Positions 45,817 through 55,866 of a DNA stretch of 64,000 nucleotides are shown one piece after another. Under the pieces are notes generated by a model that was not told the origin of the DNA, did not search any database, and saw only the letters and a program-made list of their open reading frames with translations. The translations under genes were made by a program, and so were the position numbers. The stretch covers positions 3,038,001 to 3,102,000 of the forward strand of contig NZ_CP080419.1 of assembly GCF_019457595.1 (NCBI RefSeq), written 5' to 3'. Origin of the DNA: Shewanella psychrotolerans. GTDB lineage: Bacteria; Pseudomonadota; Gammaproteobacteria; Enterobacterales; Shewanellaceae. Every line of letters begins with the position of its first letter. The first letter of the stretch is position 1.

Positions 45817-46728
45817 TTAACCTGGCAGCAATTCACTACGTGACTCCTCTTCAAACATATCCAACATCCACTCTCTAAATGCGGCGATCTTACCGATCTC
45901 AGCATGATTTTGCAGACACACCAGATAGTAGGCATTTTTACTCACAAGCACTTCGGGGAAAGGACACACCAATCGACCAGCCTTAATATCAGGACGTGCT
46001 AATACACTATAACCGAGCGCGACCCCTTGACCATGAGCCGCAGCTTGCAGCACTAAGGACGAATGGCTAAAAATAGGACCTTGGTTCACATTAATATCAT
46101 TAATCCCACATTGTCTAAACCATGCCTGCCAATCTTGACGGCTAGAGTCGTGCAATAGGGTGTGAAATTTAAGATCGCTTGGCTGTGATAATGGCTTAGG
46201 TCCATTAAGTAGCATAGGCGAGCATACAGGGATCAATACCTCATTACGCAGCTTATCGGCACGAACACCTGACCAATTGCCCATACCATAATAGATAGCA
46301 ACATCCACATCATCAGTAAGTGAGCTAGATTCACTATCGACAGCCTTGATCCTCACATCGATGTCAGGATTCTTTTCACTGAAGTTAGCTAATCTTGGAA
46401 CCAGCCACTGAATTGCAAAACTGGGTGAAGTACTGACCGTTAGTGAACCTATAGCACTTCGGGCAAGTAAACGATCTGTTGCATCGGCCAGTTGCACAAA
46501 AATATCTTTTATATCGAGAAAGTAGCCCTGCCCCTCTTCGGTGAGCAGCAAAGATCTATTTTTACGACGAAAGAGTTTAAGACCTAAATACTCCTCTAAT
46601 GCCTTAATCTGATGACTAACAGCAGCTTGCGTTACAAAAAGTTCTTCCGCTGCTCGAGTGAAACTCAAATGCCTTGCCGCGGCTTCAAATGCTTTAACCG
46701 CATTTAGGGGAGGTAAACGTCTAGACAT
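45817..46728 (-). CDS. gcvA: LysR family regulator GcvA
   Basis: The 303-residue protein is close to E. coli GcvA along its length. It has MSRRLPPLNAVKAFEAAARH, the helix-turn-helix SFTRAAEELFVTQAAVSHQI and the effector-domain stretch INVNQGPIFSHSSLVLQAA. GcvA controls the glycine cleavage operon and, in enterics, the sRNA gcvB. No gcv genes or gcvB-like sequence are found in this window. The gene is divergent from a small secreted protein gene at 46908. Confidence 0.92.
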   Translation of the reverse strand: MSRRLPPLNAVKAFEAAARHLSFTRAAEELFVTQAAVSHQIKALEEYLGLKLFRRKNRSLLLTEEGQGYFLDIKDIFVQLADATDRLLARSAIGSLTVSTSPSFAIQWLVPRLANFSEKNPDIDVRIKAVDSESSSLTDDVDVAIYYGMGNWSGVRADKLRNEVLIPVCSPMLLNGPKPLSQPSDLKFHTLLHDSSRQDWQAWFRQCGINDINVNQGPIFSHSSLVLQAAAHGQGVALGYSVLARPDIKAGRLVCPFPEVLVSKNAYYLVCLQNHAEIGKIAAFREWMLDMFEEESRSELLPG

Positions 46729-46907
46729 AATGATCCTTGACTCACATTTCGATTAGTTTTTCTAATCCTCATTGTTACATTTTATCGTTTGTAAAGAAAC
46801 GCATTTTTGGTTAAATTTTGTGCCAATGAAACATATGAAGTTAGACAGCCTCTACGACCTAATTAGGGCGCGTCTGACACCTTAGTTAGCCGCCCGGAAG
46901 CACCACT

Positions 46908-47135
46908 ATGATTAACCTTAAAACTGTTTTTGCTATCGCACTACTTTCTGTTTCAACTGCAGTAAGTGCCGATGAAATTATTATTGATACCACAGATCTA
47001 CATGCATCAATCAGCGCTCAATTAGCTGAAGGATTAGCCCAGATGCAACAGGATATCAATGAGGATGTTAACGCTGTTCTAATTGCAGAAAAAGATGAAC
47101 AGCCAACAACCTTCAATGCTCAACGCACTGAGTAA
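46908..47135 (+). CDS. Small secreted hypothetical protein
   Basis: The 75-residue protein has a clear signal peptide (MINLKTVFAIALLSVSTAVSA) and an acidic mature part of about 54 residues without cysteines. No family is recognised. GGAAG lies 7 bases before the ATG and a strong terminator follows, so it is a genuine short transcript. It is divergent from gcvA and might be its target, but this is only position. Confidence 0.72.
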   Translation: MINLKTVFAIALLSVSTAVSADEIIIDTTDLHASISAQLAEGLAQMQQDINEDVNAVLIAEKDEQPTTFNAQRTE

Positions 47136-47166
47136 CGCCTTATCGCGTAATTCGAATAGATAATGT

Positions 47167-47192
47167 AAAGCCGCAGCCGATGCGGCTTTTTT
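47167..47192 (+). terminator. Terminator of the small secreted protein gene
   Basis: AGCCGCA/TGCGGCT with loop GCCGA is followed by T6. Confidence 0.88.
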
Positions 47193-47239
47193 GTATCTTC
47201 AGCTCCGCTGAATGTATCTGCTGACACCGAAGGATAACC

Positions 47240-47274
47240 AAAAAAAACCACCATCTAACGGAATGGTGGTTTTA
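47240..47274 (-). terminator. Terminator of thiI
   Basis: On the minus strand CCACCAT/ATGGTGG, with flanking A/T pairing, is followed by T8. It lies 22 bp after the thiI stop codon. Confidence 0.88.
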
Positions 47275-47295
47275 TTATTTCTAGGAGTAAAACGA

Positions 47296-48750
47296 TTAAG
47301 GACGATACACTTTAACGTTGTTATACCCTTGTTCTTGTAGATATAGCGCTTGAAGCTTACTCATCACGCCTCTATCGCAATAAAGCAGGTAAGTCTTATC
47401 TTTATCTAAATCTGCAAATTTAGTCGCAAGCTTAAAGAAAGGAATCGCTTTAATCTCCACCCCATCGATAGCCAGAGGACTTTGCTCTTCCTCTTCTGGA
47501 GCGCGTATATCAACAACAACTTCGCCGCCACTAATCGTATCGACTGTCTCAGTTTCAGTGATTTTAGTATCCATGCTCGTTGCAATCTCTCTTATATCGA
47601 TAATTTCTGCCGCTTCAATAACTCTATCTAATAGATCTTCAGAGAACTTAGCCTCTTCGGCTTCGATTTTAGATAGTACCGCTTTCACGGTTGGCTTTTG
47701 TGAAATCACGCCACAATATTCAGGAATCGATTTCGCAAAATCTTCGGTACCGATCTGACGACTAATGTTTATGATATCCTGTTTGTCCATCACGATCAGC
47801 GGGCGCAGAATCAACATCTCGGTACAACGGTCAATAACATTCAGATTAGTCAATGTTTGGCTAGAAACCTGGCCCATCGCTTCACCAGTCACTAACGCTT
47901 GAATGCCCATTTTATCGGCGACGCGGGTAGCCGCACGCATCATCATACGTTTTAATATGACGCCCATTTGGCCGTTATCGATTTTTTCTAGGATTTCGGT
48001 GACCACAGGATCGAAGGGAACAGAAATAAACTTAACCTTATGCGACTCACCATATTTTTGCCATAAATGATAAGCAACCTGCTTAACACCTATCTCATGT
48101 TGATCACCACCAAGATTAAAGAAGCAGTAATGAGTTCGAGAGCCACGCTTAATAAACTGGTAGCTCGATACACCTGAGTCGAATCCACCTGAAATCAATG
48201 ACAATACATCTTCCTGCGTGGCCATAGGGAAGCCACCAAGCCCGTCAATCCGCTTTTCAACCAAATAGAGATTCTCTCTATCGATTTCTATATTAACCGT
48301 CATATCAGGGTTTTTAAGTCTAACGCCTGCAGCATCGGTAAATTGATTCAATCCACCACCAACATAACGTTCCACCTCAATTGAGTTAAAGTCATGCTTA
48401 CCGCTACGTTTTACTCGAACACAGAAAGTTTTACCCGCAAGGAGATCTTTATAAATTGGTAACGTCTGTTGATAAATATCATCAATCGATTCAAAAGTAC
48501 TCTCTTTGACTTGCAGTACATGGGCGATCCCTGGAATACATGCTAAACGTTCCGCATAAATAGCAACCATTTCAGGCTTATCGGCAGGCACCTTGACCAT
48601 GATTTTGTCCCACTGACGCTGCACTTTTGCATCGTCGTCGACTTTTCGAAGCACATTACGAATATTAGTTTCAAGCATCTTGGTAAAGCGCATTCTTACC
48701 GGTTTGCTTTTCATCATGATTTCAGGAAACAGTTTTACGATAAATTTCAT
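47296..48750 (-). CDS. thiI: tRNA 4-thiouridine synthetase ThiI
   Basis: The 484-residue protein has an N-terminal ferredoxin-like/THUMP region (1-165). The PP-loop ATPase domain carries [13 protein letters not shown], and [11 protein letters not shown] holds the resolving cysteine. The C-terminal rhodanese domain has the sulfur-carrying cysteine in [12 protein letters not shown] (Cys458). It adenylates tRNA U8 and inserts sulfur delivered by IscS; the rhodanese domain also supports thiazole synthesis for thiamine. It is a single gene. Confidence 0.95.
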   Translation of the reverse strand: MKFIVKLFPEIMMKSKPVRMRFTKMLETNIRNVLRKVDDDAKVQRQWDKIMVKVPADKPEMVAIYAERLACIPGIAHVLQVKESTFESIDDIYQQTLPIYKDLLAGKTFCVRVKRSGKHDFNSIEVERYVGGGLNQFTDAAGVRLKNPDMTVNIEIDRENLYLVEKRIDGLGGFPMATQEDVLSLISGGFDSGVSSYQFIKRGSRTHYCFFNLGGDQHEIGVKQVAYHLWQKYGESHKVKFISVPFDPVVTEILEKIDNGQMGVILKRMMMRAATRVADKMGIQALVTGEAMGQVSSQTLTNLNVIDRCTEMLILRPLIVMDKQDIINISRQIGTEDFAKSIPEYCGVISQKPTVKAVLSKIEAEEAKFSEDLLDRVIEAAEIIDIREIATSMDTKITETETVDTISGGEVVVDIRAPEEEEQSPLAIDGVEIKAIPFFKLATKFADLDKDKTYLLYCDRGVMSKLQALYLQEQGYNNVKVYRP

Positions 48751-48858
48751 GGAGGTTCCGAGGGAATAAATTTAGACAGCAATTTTGTTATTATACCAAG
48801 GTCAGTATGCAAATGCCTATCGAGCCGCAGTAAAAGATGACAATTTTAGAGATCTTAA

Positions 48859-48892
48859 ACAAAACAGGCCCTCGATGAGGGCCTGTTTTGTT
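48859..48892 (-). terminator. Terminator of pomAB
   Basis: Perfect 13-bp arms AAAACAGGCCCTC/GAGGGCCTGTTTT with a GAT loop, 22 bp after the pomB stop codon. T run on both strands. Confidence 0.9.
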
Positions 48893-48914
48893 ATATCAAT
48901 CGTTCACTTAAAGG

Positions 48915-49859
48915 TTACTGGCCAACCAATATCTCATCCGACTCTTTTGCCTTACCTTGCTCAATAGCAATTTCAACCCGGCGATTTCGTGCACGATTAT
49001 CGGCTGAATCGTTAGGCACCAATGGTGCCGAACTTGCCATTCCAACCACCTTCATACGTGTATCATCAAACCCTTTGACTTTAATCAACTCATGAGCCAC
49101 AGCAACCGCACGTTTACTCGACAGATCCCAGTTAGAACTATAAAGTTCATTACTGATATTCATATCATCGGTATAACCTGACACTGTCACTATTCCGGGA
49201 ACATCTTTAAGTAGCTCTCCGACTCGACGCACCACAGGTTTAAACCTAGGCTGCAAGAATCCTGAACCGGATGAAAATGCGCCCTTCTCTCTAATTCGAA
49301 TAATGATCTGCTGCCCTAAAGACTCGATCTCAATGGCACCATCGACAATCTCTTTGTTAAGCTCTTGAGCCATTTTCTTCACTTGATCATTAATCTGATC
49401 TTGAGAGGATGCTTGTTGCTGTTGTGATTGAGATTGCGCTTCGGCGTCGGCTTGCTCTTGCGCGGTAGATGACGCCTCGCCACCTCGTTGCTCACCACGT
49501 TGTTGCTGCACTCCACCGGCACTGTCATCTTCACCAGCCTGAACTTCAATAGTGGGCTCGGTCATCTCGTTGGTTTGCTGGTTAATGATCTCTATGGGTG
49601 TTGGCTCTGGTTTACCGGGACGAAACTCGAGTGCAATCACCGATGTTCCCTTGGGAATATCTTTTACCTCTACTTTATTTTGCACACCGAAGGCATATTT
49701 CATCGAACCGGCAATTTGCTTGAATTTCATCACATCCATTTCAGAAAACGCGAGCAAAAGAACAAAGAAACACATCAGCAGCGACATCAGATCAGCAAAG
49801 GTCGCCAACCACATGGGAGCACCTGCGGGTGGACAGTCACACTTCTGCTTCTTAGCCAT
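48915..49859 (-). CDS. pomB: Flagellar motor stator protein PomB (sodium-driven type)
   Basis: The 314-residue protein has one transmembrane helix with the ion-binding aspartate (Asp23 in WLATFADLMSLLMCFFVLL) and CDCPPAGAP before it, as in PomB. A Gln/Ser/Ala-rich linker occupies about 115-165. The C-terminal OmpA-like peptidoglycan-binding domain (195-305) includes VSGYTDDM and LSSKRAVAVAHEL. With PomA it forms the sodium-conducting stator of the polar flagellum. Four bases separate it from pomA. Confidence 0.93.
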   Translation of the reverse strand: MAKKQKCDCPPAGAPMWLATFADLMSLLMCFFVLLLAFSEMDVMKFKQIAGSMKYAFGVQNKVEVKDIPKGTSVIALEFRPGKPEPTPIEIINQQTNEMTEPTIEVQAGEDDSAGGVQQQRGEQRGGEASSTAQEQADAEAQSQSQQQQASSQDQINDQVKKMAQELNKEIVDGAIEIESLGQQIIIRIREKGAFSSGSGFLQPRFKPVVRRVGELLKDVPGIVTVSGYTDDMNISNELYSSNWDLSSKRAVAVAHELIKVKGFDDTRMKVVGMASSAPLVPNDSADNRARNRRVEIAIEQGKAKESDEILVGQ

Positions 49860-49863
49860 CTGG

Positions 49864-50631
49864 CTATTCCCCGTCCGTAGTATCTATCTGGCGTTGTTTT
49901 TCAGAAAGGTAGTTCTTCAAGAACCCTTCGATGACCCTTGGGTTTTGGCCATCTTGAATGGCAAGCACCGCATCCATAATAAGGTTGCGGTTGAGCATCT
50001 CTTCCCCCATGCGCAAAGTCAATTTATCAGCAATAGGAATGGCAACCATGTTGGCGATAATCGCGCCATACAGGGTTGTTAGTAGCGCAACGGCCATCGA
50101 TGGTCCGATAGATTTTGGATCATCCATATTCGACAACATGGCAACCAACCCCACAAGCGTACCTATCATTCCCATAGCGGGTGCGACATCACCTAGCGCC
50201 CTGAAAATACCAATCCCCGCTTTATGGCGCTCTTCAGTCAGGGCGATATCTTTTTCTAGAGCTTCACGAACCACATCACCATCGTGTCCATCAACCAACA
50301 TATCGACGGCTTTTTGCATAAAACTATTACTAATTTCAGCTTCTTCTAATGCGAGAAAGCCACCTTTACGCGCGGCATCAGCCATAGTGACTGACTGCTC
50401 TATCAGCACATCAGGTTTGTCGATTTTGAACATAAACGCTTTGGCTGCAATTTTTACCGCGCCAAGAAACTGTTTGAGGTTGTATTTCATCATCACCACA
50501 AACAAAGAACCTATCATAACGATAAGCACTGAGGGCACATCAATGAAAATGGCGATCCCGCCACTACTAACCATAGCTCCGATAATAAAAGCAAATGCAC
50601 CAATGAGGCCTATCAGGGTCGCTAAATCCAC
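49864..50631 (-). CDS. pomA: Flagellar motor stator protein PomA
   Basis: The 255-residue MotA/TolQ/ExbB family protein has four transmembrane helices: two near the N-terminus (LIGLIGAFAFIIGAMVSSGG) and two around 150-205 with LGDVAPAMGMIGTLVGLVAML. The cytoplasmic loop carries charged residues for FliG contact. The start MDLATLIGLIGAF is typical of PomA. It is the first gene of a pomA-pomB pair. Confidence 0.94.
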   Translation of the reverse strand: MDLATLIGLIGAFAFIIGAMVSSGGIAIFIDVPSVLIVMIGSLFVVMMKYNLKQFLGAVKIAAKAFMFKIDKPDVLIEQSVTMADAARKGGFLALEEAEISNSFMQKAVDMLVDGHDGDVVREALEKDIALTEERHKAGIGIFRALGDVAPAMGMIGTLVGLVAMLSNMDDPKSIGPSMAVALLTTLYGAIIANMVAIPIADKLTLRMGEEMLNRNLIMDAVLAIQDGQNPRVIEGFLKNYLSEKQRQIDTTDGE

Positions 50632-51029
50632 AACTGTTCCTTATTTATTGTACTGGCTGTTTCTAAAACATCGACTGAGGTGTCTAGGTTTTAATCAGCT
50701 TTAAAACATCAAAGATAGGGTTTTGATGATCTTACCCCAAATCCTCCCTAAAGATAGGGTTTGTAGCTAAAGTTGAGCAAAATAAAGTTCTCTAATTGAC
50801 CTTGATAGGCCTAACCGCACGTATCGCTTTAGGATATAATATCTGACAAAATTGAATATTGTTCTAATTCTGTTATCGGACAGCTTACAAGCAAGTTTAG
50901 CTACAAATTCAATTTTTTATAAAAATTCCTCCGTAAATCGTGCTATTGCACAAATATACGACACCCTAATTTGACCCATGAAGTTCACTAAGATACTTTG
51001 TGTGTCGCTAATTTCTTGGGAATATTACC
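50632..51029. other. 398-bp divergent region between pomA and xseB
   Basis: AAAGATAGGGTTT occurs twice in direct orientation (50711-50723 and 50750-50762, 39 bp apart), and may be a regulatory repeat for pomAB. TATAAT at 50835-50840 is a possible -10 for the plus-strand operon, without a clear -35. A weak sigma-28-like pair (TAAAG and GCCTATCA, wrong spacing) was seen upstream of pomA on the minus strand. Confidence 0.4.
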
Positions 51030-51269
51030 GTGGCTAAAAAACCTGAAAACCTGACATTTGAACAATCATTATCGGAATTGGAGCAAATAGTTGCCGCGCT
51101 AGAGCAGGGAGATGTTTCTCTGGACGATGCGTTAAAACAGTTTGAACGGGGTATCAACTTAGTCAGAAATAGCCAAGGTAAGTTGGAACAAGCCCAACAA
51201 AAAGTGTCTATTCTTACCCAAGAACATGATCAACCAAGTTTGCAACCCTACTTAGCAGAGGGCGAATAA
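51030..51269 (+). CDS. xseB: Exodeoxyribonuclease VII small subunit
   Basis: The 79-residue protein matches XseB: ENLTFEQSLSELEQIVAALEQGDVSLDDALKQFERG (residues 6-41). It is the small subunit of the exonuclease that trims single-stranded DNA; the large subunit gene xseA is not in this window. The start codon is GTG at 51030. The ispA start codon follows the xseB stop directly, so the genes are coupled. Confidence 0.94.
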   Translation: MAKKPENLTFEQSLSELEQIVAALEQGDVSLDDALKQFERGINLVRNSQGKLEQAQQKVSILTQEHDQPSLQPYLAEGE

Positions 51270-52151
51270 TTGCTAACCGAAGCGATAACCCAATATCAGC
51301 AGCGGGTCGATAATCAGCTGCGTCTATTTATCAATGCTCAGGACGATACCGAGCCGAAATTAAAAGCGGCAATGGAGCATGGCGCCTTAATCGGTGGCAA
51401 ACGAATTCGACCTTTTTTGGTTTATGCCATAGGCGAGATGCTTAATGTGCCACTGGAACATCTCGACAGTTGCGCTGCGGCAATAGAATGTATCCATGCT
51501 TATTCTCTAATTCATGACGACCTTCCGGCGATGGACGATGATGCACTGCGCCGCGGTAAACCAACCGTACATATCGCCTTTGACGAAGCCACAGCGATTT
51601 TAGCTGGCGATGCATTACAAACCTTAGCCTTTGAGATCCTCAGCCAAGAAACGACGGCGTTAACACCAACACAGCAAGTATTAATGATACGCTCACTCGC
51701 TAACGCTTCTGGTTACCGAGGCATGTGTGGTGGCCAGGCAATGGATCTTAACGCGACGAACACCCCCATAGATTTAGACACTTTAAAACGCCTACACAGA
51801 TTAAAAACTGGGGCGTTAATCCGCTGCGCCGTTGAATTACCTATCATTGCCGCTGGCGTCACAGATATAAACAGAGAACTCCTGTTAGAATTTGCTGATG
51901 CGGTTGGCTTAGCCTTTCAAGTGCAAGATGACGTACTCGATATTATTGCCAGTACCGAAGAGCTAGGTAAACCTCAAGGTTCTGACTGTGAATCAAATAA
52001 AAGTACCTACCCTAAACTGCTTGGTTTAGAGGGTGCGCAAGAGACTGCTAAAAGTTTGATCGACGATGCACTATCAGCGCTGGCTAAATTACCATACAAT
52101 AGCCAGTTAATTGCCGAATTCGCCCGTTTCATCATAGAGCGAAGAGTATAA
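51270..52151 (+). CDS. ispA: Farnesyl diphosphate synthase IspA
   Basis: The 293-residue protein has [15 protein letters not shown], the first Asp-rich motif DDLPAMDDD and the second motif DDVLDI, with [10 protein letters not shown] between. These are marks of short-chain trans-prenyl synthases. It joins IPP with DMAPP and GPP to give farnesyl diphosphate. The start is TTG at 51270, with AGAGGG seven bases upstream inside xseB; the protein would lack conserved N-terminal residues if a later ATG were used. dxs follows after 22 bp. Confidence 0.93.
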   Translation: MLTEAITQYQQRVDNQLRLFINAQDDTEPKLKAAMEHGALIGGKRIRPFLVYAIGEMLNVPLEHLDSCAAAIECIHAYSLIHDDLPAMDDDALRRGKPTVHIAFDEATAILAGDALQTLAFEILSQETTALTPTQQVLMIRSLANASGYRGMCGGQAMDLNATNTPIDLDTLKRLHRLKTGALIRCAVELPIIAAGVTDINRELLLEFADAVGLAFQVQDDVLDIIASTEELGKPQGSDCESNKSTYPKLLGLEGAQETAKSLIDDALSALAKLPYNSQLIAEFARFIIERRV

Positions 52152-52173
52152 TAAAGAGCCAAAGAATCTCGCT

Positions 52174-54042
52174 ATGAGTTTGGATATAACGAAATACCCT
52201 GTGCTAGCGCAGGCAAACACTCCCGACGAGCTAAGACAGCTTCCTCAAGGCGTGCTCCCAAAACTTGCTGATGAACTCAGAAGTTATCTACTGCAATCGG
52301 TAGGTATCTCGAGTGGCCATTTTGCATCAGGTCTTGGCACGGTAGAGCTAACGGTCGCCTTGCATTATGTCTACAACACACCTTTCGATCGTTTGATTTG
52401 GGATGTAGGCCATCAAGCCTATCCTCATAAAATTTTGACAGGTCGCCGAGATCGAATGCACACCATACGCCAAAAAGGTGGGATTCATCCTTTCCCTTGG
52501 CGTGAAGAAAGTCAATACGACACCTTTAGTGTTGGTCACTCTGGCACCTCAATCAGTGCGGCTTTAGCCATGGCGGTTGCCGCTGAAAAAGAGCAAGCTG
52601 GGCGCAAAGTGGTGGCAGTTATCGGTGACGGTGCCATGACTGGTGGTATGGTATTTGAAGCCATGAATCACGCTGGCGATCTGCACAATGACATGCTTGT
52701 GGTACTCAATGACAATGAGATGTCTATTTCGGAAAACGTTGGTGCACTTAACAATCATTTAGCACAACTCATGTCTGGTCGCTTATATACCACCATACGT
52801 GAAAACAGCAAAAAAGTGCTTAAAGGCATGCCTGTTATTAAAGAGATGGCTAAACGTACCGAAGAGCACCTTAAAGGCATGGTTGTACCTGGCACCATGT
52901 TTGAAGAGCTTGGTTTTAACTATATTGGTCCAATCGATGGCCATGATGTCGATGCCTTAGTCGAGACCATGCGTAACATGCGCAATCTCTCCGGGCCACA
53001 AATACTCCATATCATGACCAAGAAAGGTCGTGGTTATGAGCCTGCAGAGAAAGACCCTATTGGCTGGCATGCTGTCCCCAAATTTGATCCATCAACCTTT
53101 GCTAAACCCGCTTCAAAGCCATCAAACCCTACCTTTTCACAAGTGTTTGGCCGCTGGCTATGTGATATGGCAGAGAAAGATGAAAAAGTATTGGGTATTA
53201 CCCCAGCCATGCGAGAAGGCTCTGGCATGGTGGAGTTTTCTCAACGTTTTCCAGGGCAATATTTTGATGCGGCAATTGCCGAGCAACACGCTGTCACCTT
53301 GGCGGCCGGTTTTGCCTGTGAAGGATACAAGCCCGTGGTCGCGATTTACTCAACCTTCTTGCAGCGCGGCTACGATCAGTTAATTCATGATGTTGCACTG
53401 CAAAAACTGCCTGTGATCTTTGCTATCGACCGTGGCGGTATTGTCGGCGCGGATGGTCCAACCCACCAAGGGGCATTTGACTTAAGCTTTATGCGCACCA
53501 TTCCTAATATGGTGATCATGGCGCCATCTGATGAAAATGAATGTCGGCAAATGCTTTACACTGGCTACTGCTATAACGATGGCCCAACGGCAATCCGTTA
53601 CCCTAGAGGCAGTGCCACTGGCGAACCTCAAGTGGAAGCAATGACCGCATTTGAAATTGGTAAGGGTCTGATTAAACGTCAAGGTAAGAAGATCGCTATC
53701 CTCAACTTTGGTACCACCTTGGCGTCAACATCTCACGCAGCCGAGACATTAGATGCAACGCTGGCTGATATGCGCTTTGTTAAACCGTTAGATGCAGAGT
53801 TAATTAAACAGCTCGCCACCAGCCACGAACTCCTAGTAACAGTGGAAGAAAACGCAGTGATGGGGGGCGCGGGATCGGGTGTGCTCGAACTATTGCAAAA
53901 AATGAAGTTGCCAATGCCAGTGCTTAATATCGGTCTCCCCGATGAATTCATCAAACACGGTAATTCAGAGGAAATTTTGGCAGAGCTCAAGCTGGATGGT
54001 GAAGGGATCTTAGCGCAAATTAATCAATACCTTAGCGAATAA
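52174..54042 (+). CDS. dxs: 1-deoxy-D-xylulose-5-phosphate synthase Dxs
   Basis: The 622-residue enzyme contains the thiamine diphosphate site ([31 protein letters not shown]) and the transketolase-type catalytic histidine segment [20 protein letters not shown]. The second half includes the catalytic Glu in [15 protein letters not shown]. It condenses pyruvate and glyceraldehyde 3-phosphate, the first step of the MEP isoprenoid pathway. It shares an operon with xseB and ispA, which use its downstream products. Confidence 0.95.
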   Translation: MSLDITKYPVLAQANTPDELRQLPQGVLPKLADELRSYLLQSVGISSGHFASGLGTVELTVALHYVYNTPFDRLIWDVGHQAYPHKILTGRRDRMHTIRQKGGIHPFPWREESQYDTFSVGHSGTSISAALAMAVAAEKEQAGRKVVAVIGDGAMTGGMVFEAMNHAGDLHNDMLVVLNDNEMSISENVGALNNHLAQLMSGRLYTTIRENSKKVLKGMPVIKEMAKRTEEHLKGMVVPGTMFEELGFNYIGPIDGHDVDALVETMRNMRNLSGPQILHIMTKKGRGYEPAEKDPIGWHAVPKFDPSTFAKPASKPSNPTFSQVFGRWLCDMAEKDEKVLGITPAMREGSGMVEFSQRFPGQYFDAAIAEQHAVTLAAGFACEGYKPVVAIYSTFLQRGYDQLIHDVALQKLPVIFAIDRGGIVGADGPTHQGAFDLSFMRTIPNMVIMAPSDENECRQMLYTGYCYNDGPTAIRYPRGSATGEPQVEAMTAFEIGKGLIKRQGKKIAILNFGTTLASTSHAAETLDATLADMRFVKPLDAELIKQLATSHELLVTVEENAVMGGAGSGVLELLQKMKLPMPVLNIGLPDEFIKHGNSEEILAELKLDGEGILAQINQYLSE

Positions 54043-54082
54043 TCACCTTTAGATAGTTGATTAAACAAAGCGTCGATTAAGC

Positions 54083-54109
54083 AAAAAGGCCTCAAACTGA
54101 GGCCTTTTT
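54083..54109. terminator. Bidirectional terminator between dxs and grpE
   Basis: Perfect AAAAAGGCCTCA/TGAGGCCTTTTT around AAC, between convergent genes. Confidence 0.92.
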
Positions 54110-54188
54110 CATATCTAAACTTGGTGATAAATGACTTATCTTGATTGAGATGACTCCCAAATGTTAGTCATTTATCGATTTTCTCAAA

Positions 54189-54806
54189 TTAGGCTTGGGT
54201 ATCGACAGAGCCGCCACCTTGAGACACCATGACCATAGCAGGACGCAGCAGACGCTCATTGAGCATATAACCTTTTTGCATCACCAACATCACCGTATTG
54301 GCAGGAAACTCTGCGCTAGGCTGCATACCAATGGCCTGATGATGATCAGGATTGAACGCTTCTCCTTGAGGATCAACCTGAGTTAAACCAAACTTTTCAA
54401 CTGCGCTAGTGAAACTCTTCAGCGTCAACTCCACCCCTTCATAAATTGCCTTGGTCGCTTCATCTTCGGCATTGGTTCCTTGAAGCGCACGCTCCATGTT
54501 ATCAATGACAGGTAAAAGTTCGTTGGCAAACTTTTCTAGGGCAAACTTATGCGCCTTTTCAACATCCATCGCTGCGCGGCGGCGAACATTATCCACTTCC
54601 GCAGCAGCTCGAATTACAGAATCTTTCTGCTCTTCAACTTTAGCTTCAGCAGCCGTTAGCGCCTGTTCAAGCTCTTCTACACGAAAATTAGCTTGGGTAA
54701 GTTCATCCATCAAACTGGCTGGATCTTCAACCACTTCAGTTTCCATTTGTGGGTCGATGGTTTCTTCAATTTGTGGCTCTTGTGCTTTGCTTGATTCGTT
54801 GCTCAT
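54189..54806 (-). CDS. grpE: Nucleotide exchange factor GrpE
   Basis: The roughly 205-residue protein has an acidic, disordered N-terminal part. A long coiled-coil follows ([23 protein letters not shown]), then [37 protein letters not shown] (cited as residues about 75-110) and the beta-wing region [38 protein letters not shown]. GrpE releases ADP from DnaK. The start ATG 54806 has TGGAG five bases upstream; the frame beyond it lies in the promoter. A sigma-32-type promoter precedes it. Confidence 0.95.
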   Translation of the reverse strand: MSNESSKAQEPQIEETIDPQMETEVVEDPASLMDELTQANFRVEELEQALTAAEAKVEEQKDSVIRAAAEVDNVRRRAAMDVEKAHKFALEKFANELLPVIDNMERALQGTNAEDEATKAIYEGVELTLKSFTSAVEKFGLTQVDPQGEAFNPDHHQAIGMQPSAEFPANTVMLVMQKGYMLNERLLRPAMVMVSQGGGSVDTQA

Positions 54807-54851
54807 TGTTACTCCAGCTAAAAATGCTTTGTTTCTGCATGCTCTGGGCAT

Positions 54852-54880
54852 ATTATGGGGATCAAATTTGAGGTTTCAAG
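54852..54880 (-). promoter_or_regulatory. Sigma-32 (heat-shock) promoter of grpE
   Basis: On the minus strand CTTGAAA (-35, 54874-54880) and CCCCATAAT (-10, 54852-54860) are 13 bases apart, which matches the RpoH consensus well. It ends about 45 bp before the grpE start codon. Confidence 0.9.
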
Positions 54881-54906
54881 CCCTAAGGCATGGATCAAAG
54901 ACAAAT

Positions 54907-55785
54907 ATGAGCAAAGCGTTCCAAACAATTGGCTTAATTGGCAAACCACACCATACTGGCACACACAAAACCTTAAAGCGCTTGCATCATTGGCTAACGA
55001 TGCAAGGTCTTGATGTTTATGTTGAAGAAAGAATTGCCACTGAAATTGGCACTCACGTCAAATCCGTTGACCTGCTACAAATTGGCGAATATTGCGATCT
55101 TGCGATTGTTGTTGGTGGCGACGGTAATATGCTCGGTGCCGCACGTGTATTAGCACGTTTCGACATAGGCGTTATTGGGGTCAACCGTGGTAATTTGGGT
55201 TTCTTAACGGACTTAGCACCCGATAACTTTGAAGAAGCCTTAGGTAAAGTATTACAAGGGGATTATGAAACTGAGCATCGATTCTTACTCGAATCAGAGG
55301 TACATCGCCACGGCATCGTAAAATCGAGTAATACCGCAGTTAATGAAACTGTACTCCATCCTGGTAAAATTGCTCATATGATTGAATTTGAAGTCTATAT
55401 TGATGACAAGTTCATGTACAGCCAACGCGCTGATGGAATGATCGTTTCAACACCCACAGGATCGACAGCGTATTCACTATCGGCAGGCGGTGCGATTCTC
55501 ACCCCGAATTTAGAAGCCCTGATCTTGGTGCCTATGTTCCCCCATACACTCTCGTGTCGCCCAATAGTCGTCGATGCCTGTAGCACCATCAAACTGGTGG
55601 TTTCTCCCGATAATGGTGACACATTAGAAGTGAGTTGTGATGGACATGTTGCCCTGCCAGTATTGCCTGGTGATGAAATTATTATCAGTCGCAGCCAAGA
55701 GCGCCTGCGCTTAATCCATCCAAAAGGCTATAACTACTTTCACGTATTGAGAAATAAGCTGGGATGGGGAAGTAAACTGTTTTAA
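54907..55785 (+). CDS. nadK: NAD kinase
   Basis: The 292-residue protein has the same length as E. coli NadK. Motifs include [51 protein letters not shown] and [13 protein letters not shown]. It phosphorylates NAD to NADP with ATP. The start ATG at 54907 gives [14 protein letters not shown]; upstream in-frame sequence belongs to the antisense of grpE. The gene is divergent from grpE. Confidence 0.95.
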   Translation: MSKAFQTIGLIGKPHHTGTHKTLKRLHHWLTMQGLDVYVEERIATEIGTHVKSVDLLQIGEYCDLAIVVGGDGNMLGAARVLARFDIGVIGVNRGNLGFLTDLAPDNFEEALGKVLQGDYETEHRFLLESEVHRHGIVKSSNTAVNETVLHPGKIAHMIEFEVYIDDKFMYSQRADGMIVSTPTGSTAYSLSAGGAILTPNLEALILVPMFPHTLSCRPIVVDACSTIKLVVSPDNGDTLEVSCDGHVALPVLPGDEIIISRSQERLRLIHPKGYNYFHVLRNKLGWGSKLF

Positions 55786-55816
55786 CGCTTTTATACAACC
55801 AAATAAAACCAAACAT

Positions 55817-55849
55817 AAAGCCCCAGCGATTTATCTGAGGCTTTATTTT
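55817..55849. terminator. Terminator between nadK and the TonB-C gene
   Basis: AAAGCCCCAG/CTGAGGCTTT (one mismatch) with an 8-base loop is followed by ATTTTAT. It sits between convergent genes. Confidence 0.75.
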
Positions 55850-55866
55850 ATCTAAATATTGAGAGT

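Noticed and set aside
46729-46907. Possible gcvB sRNA divergent from gcvA
   Set aside because: The gcvA upstream region holds the start of a small secreted protein gene, has no GT-rich gcvB-like stretch, and lacks a terminator before the protein gene.
50780-50830. Sigma-28 promoter of pomAB
   Set aside because: TAAAG and GCCTATCA are present on the minus strand but the spacing is 16 and not about 14 bases and the -10 has two mismatches.
54496-54906. N-terminal extension of the nadK frame across grpE
   Set aside because: The extension is the antisense of grpE coding sequence; NadK length and conserved N-terminus match the ATG at 54907.
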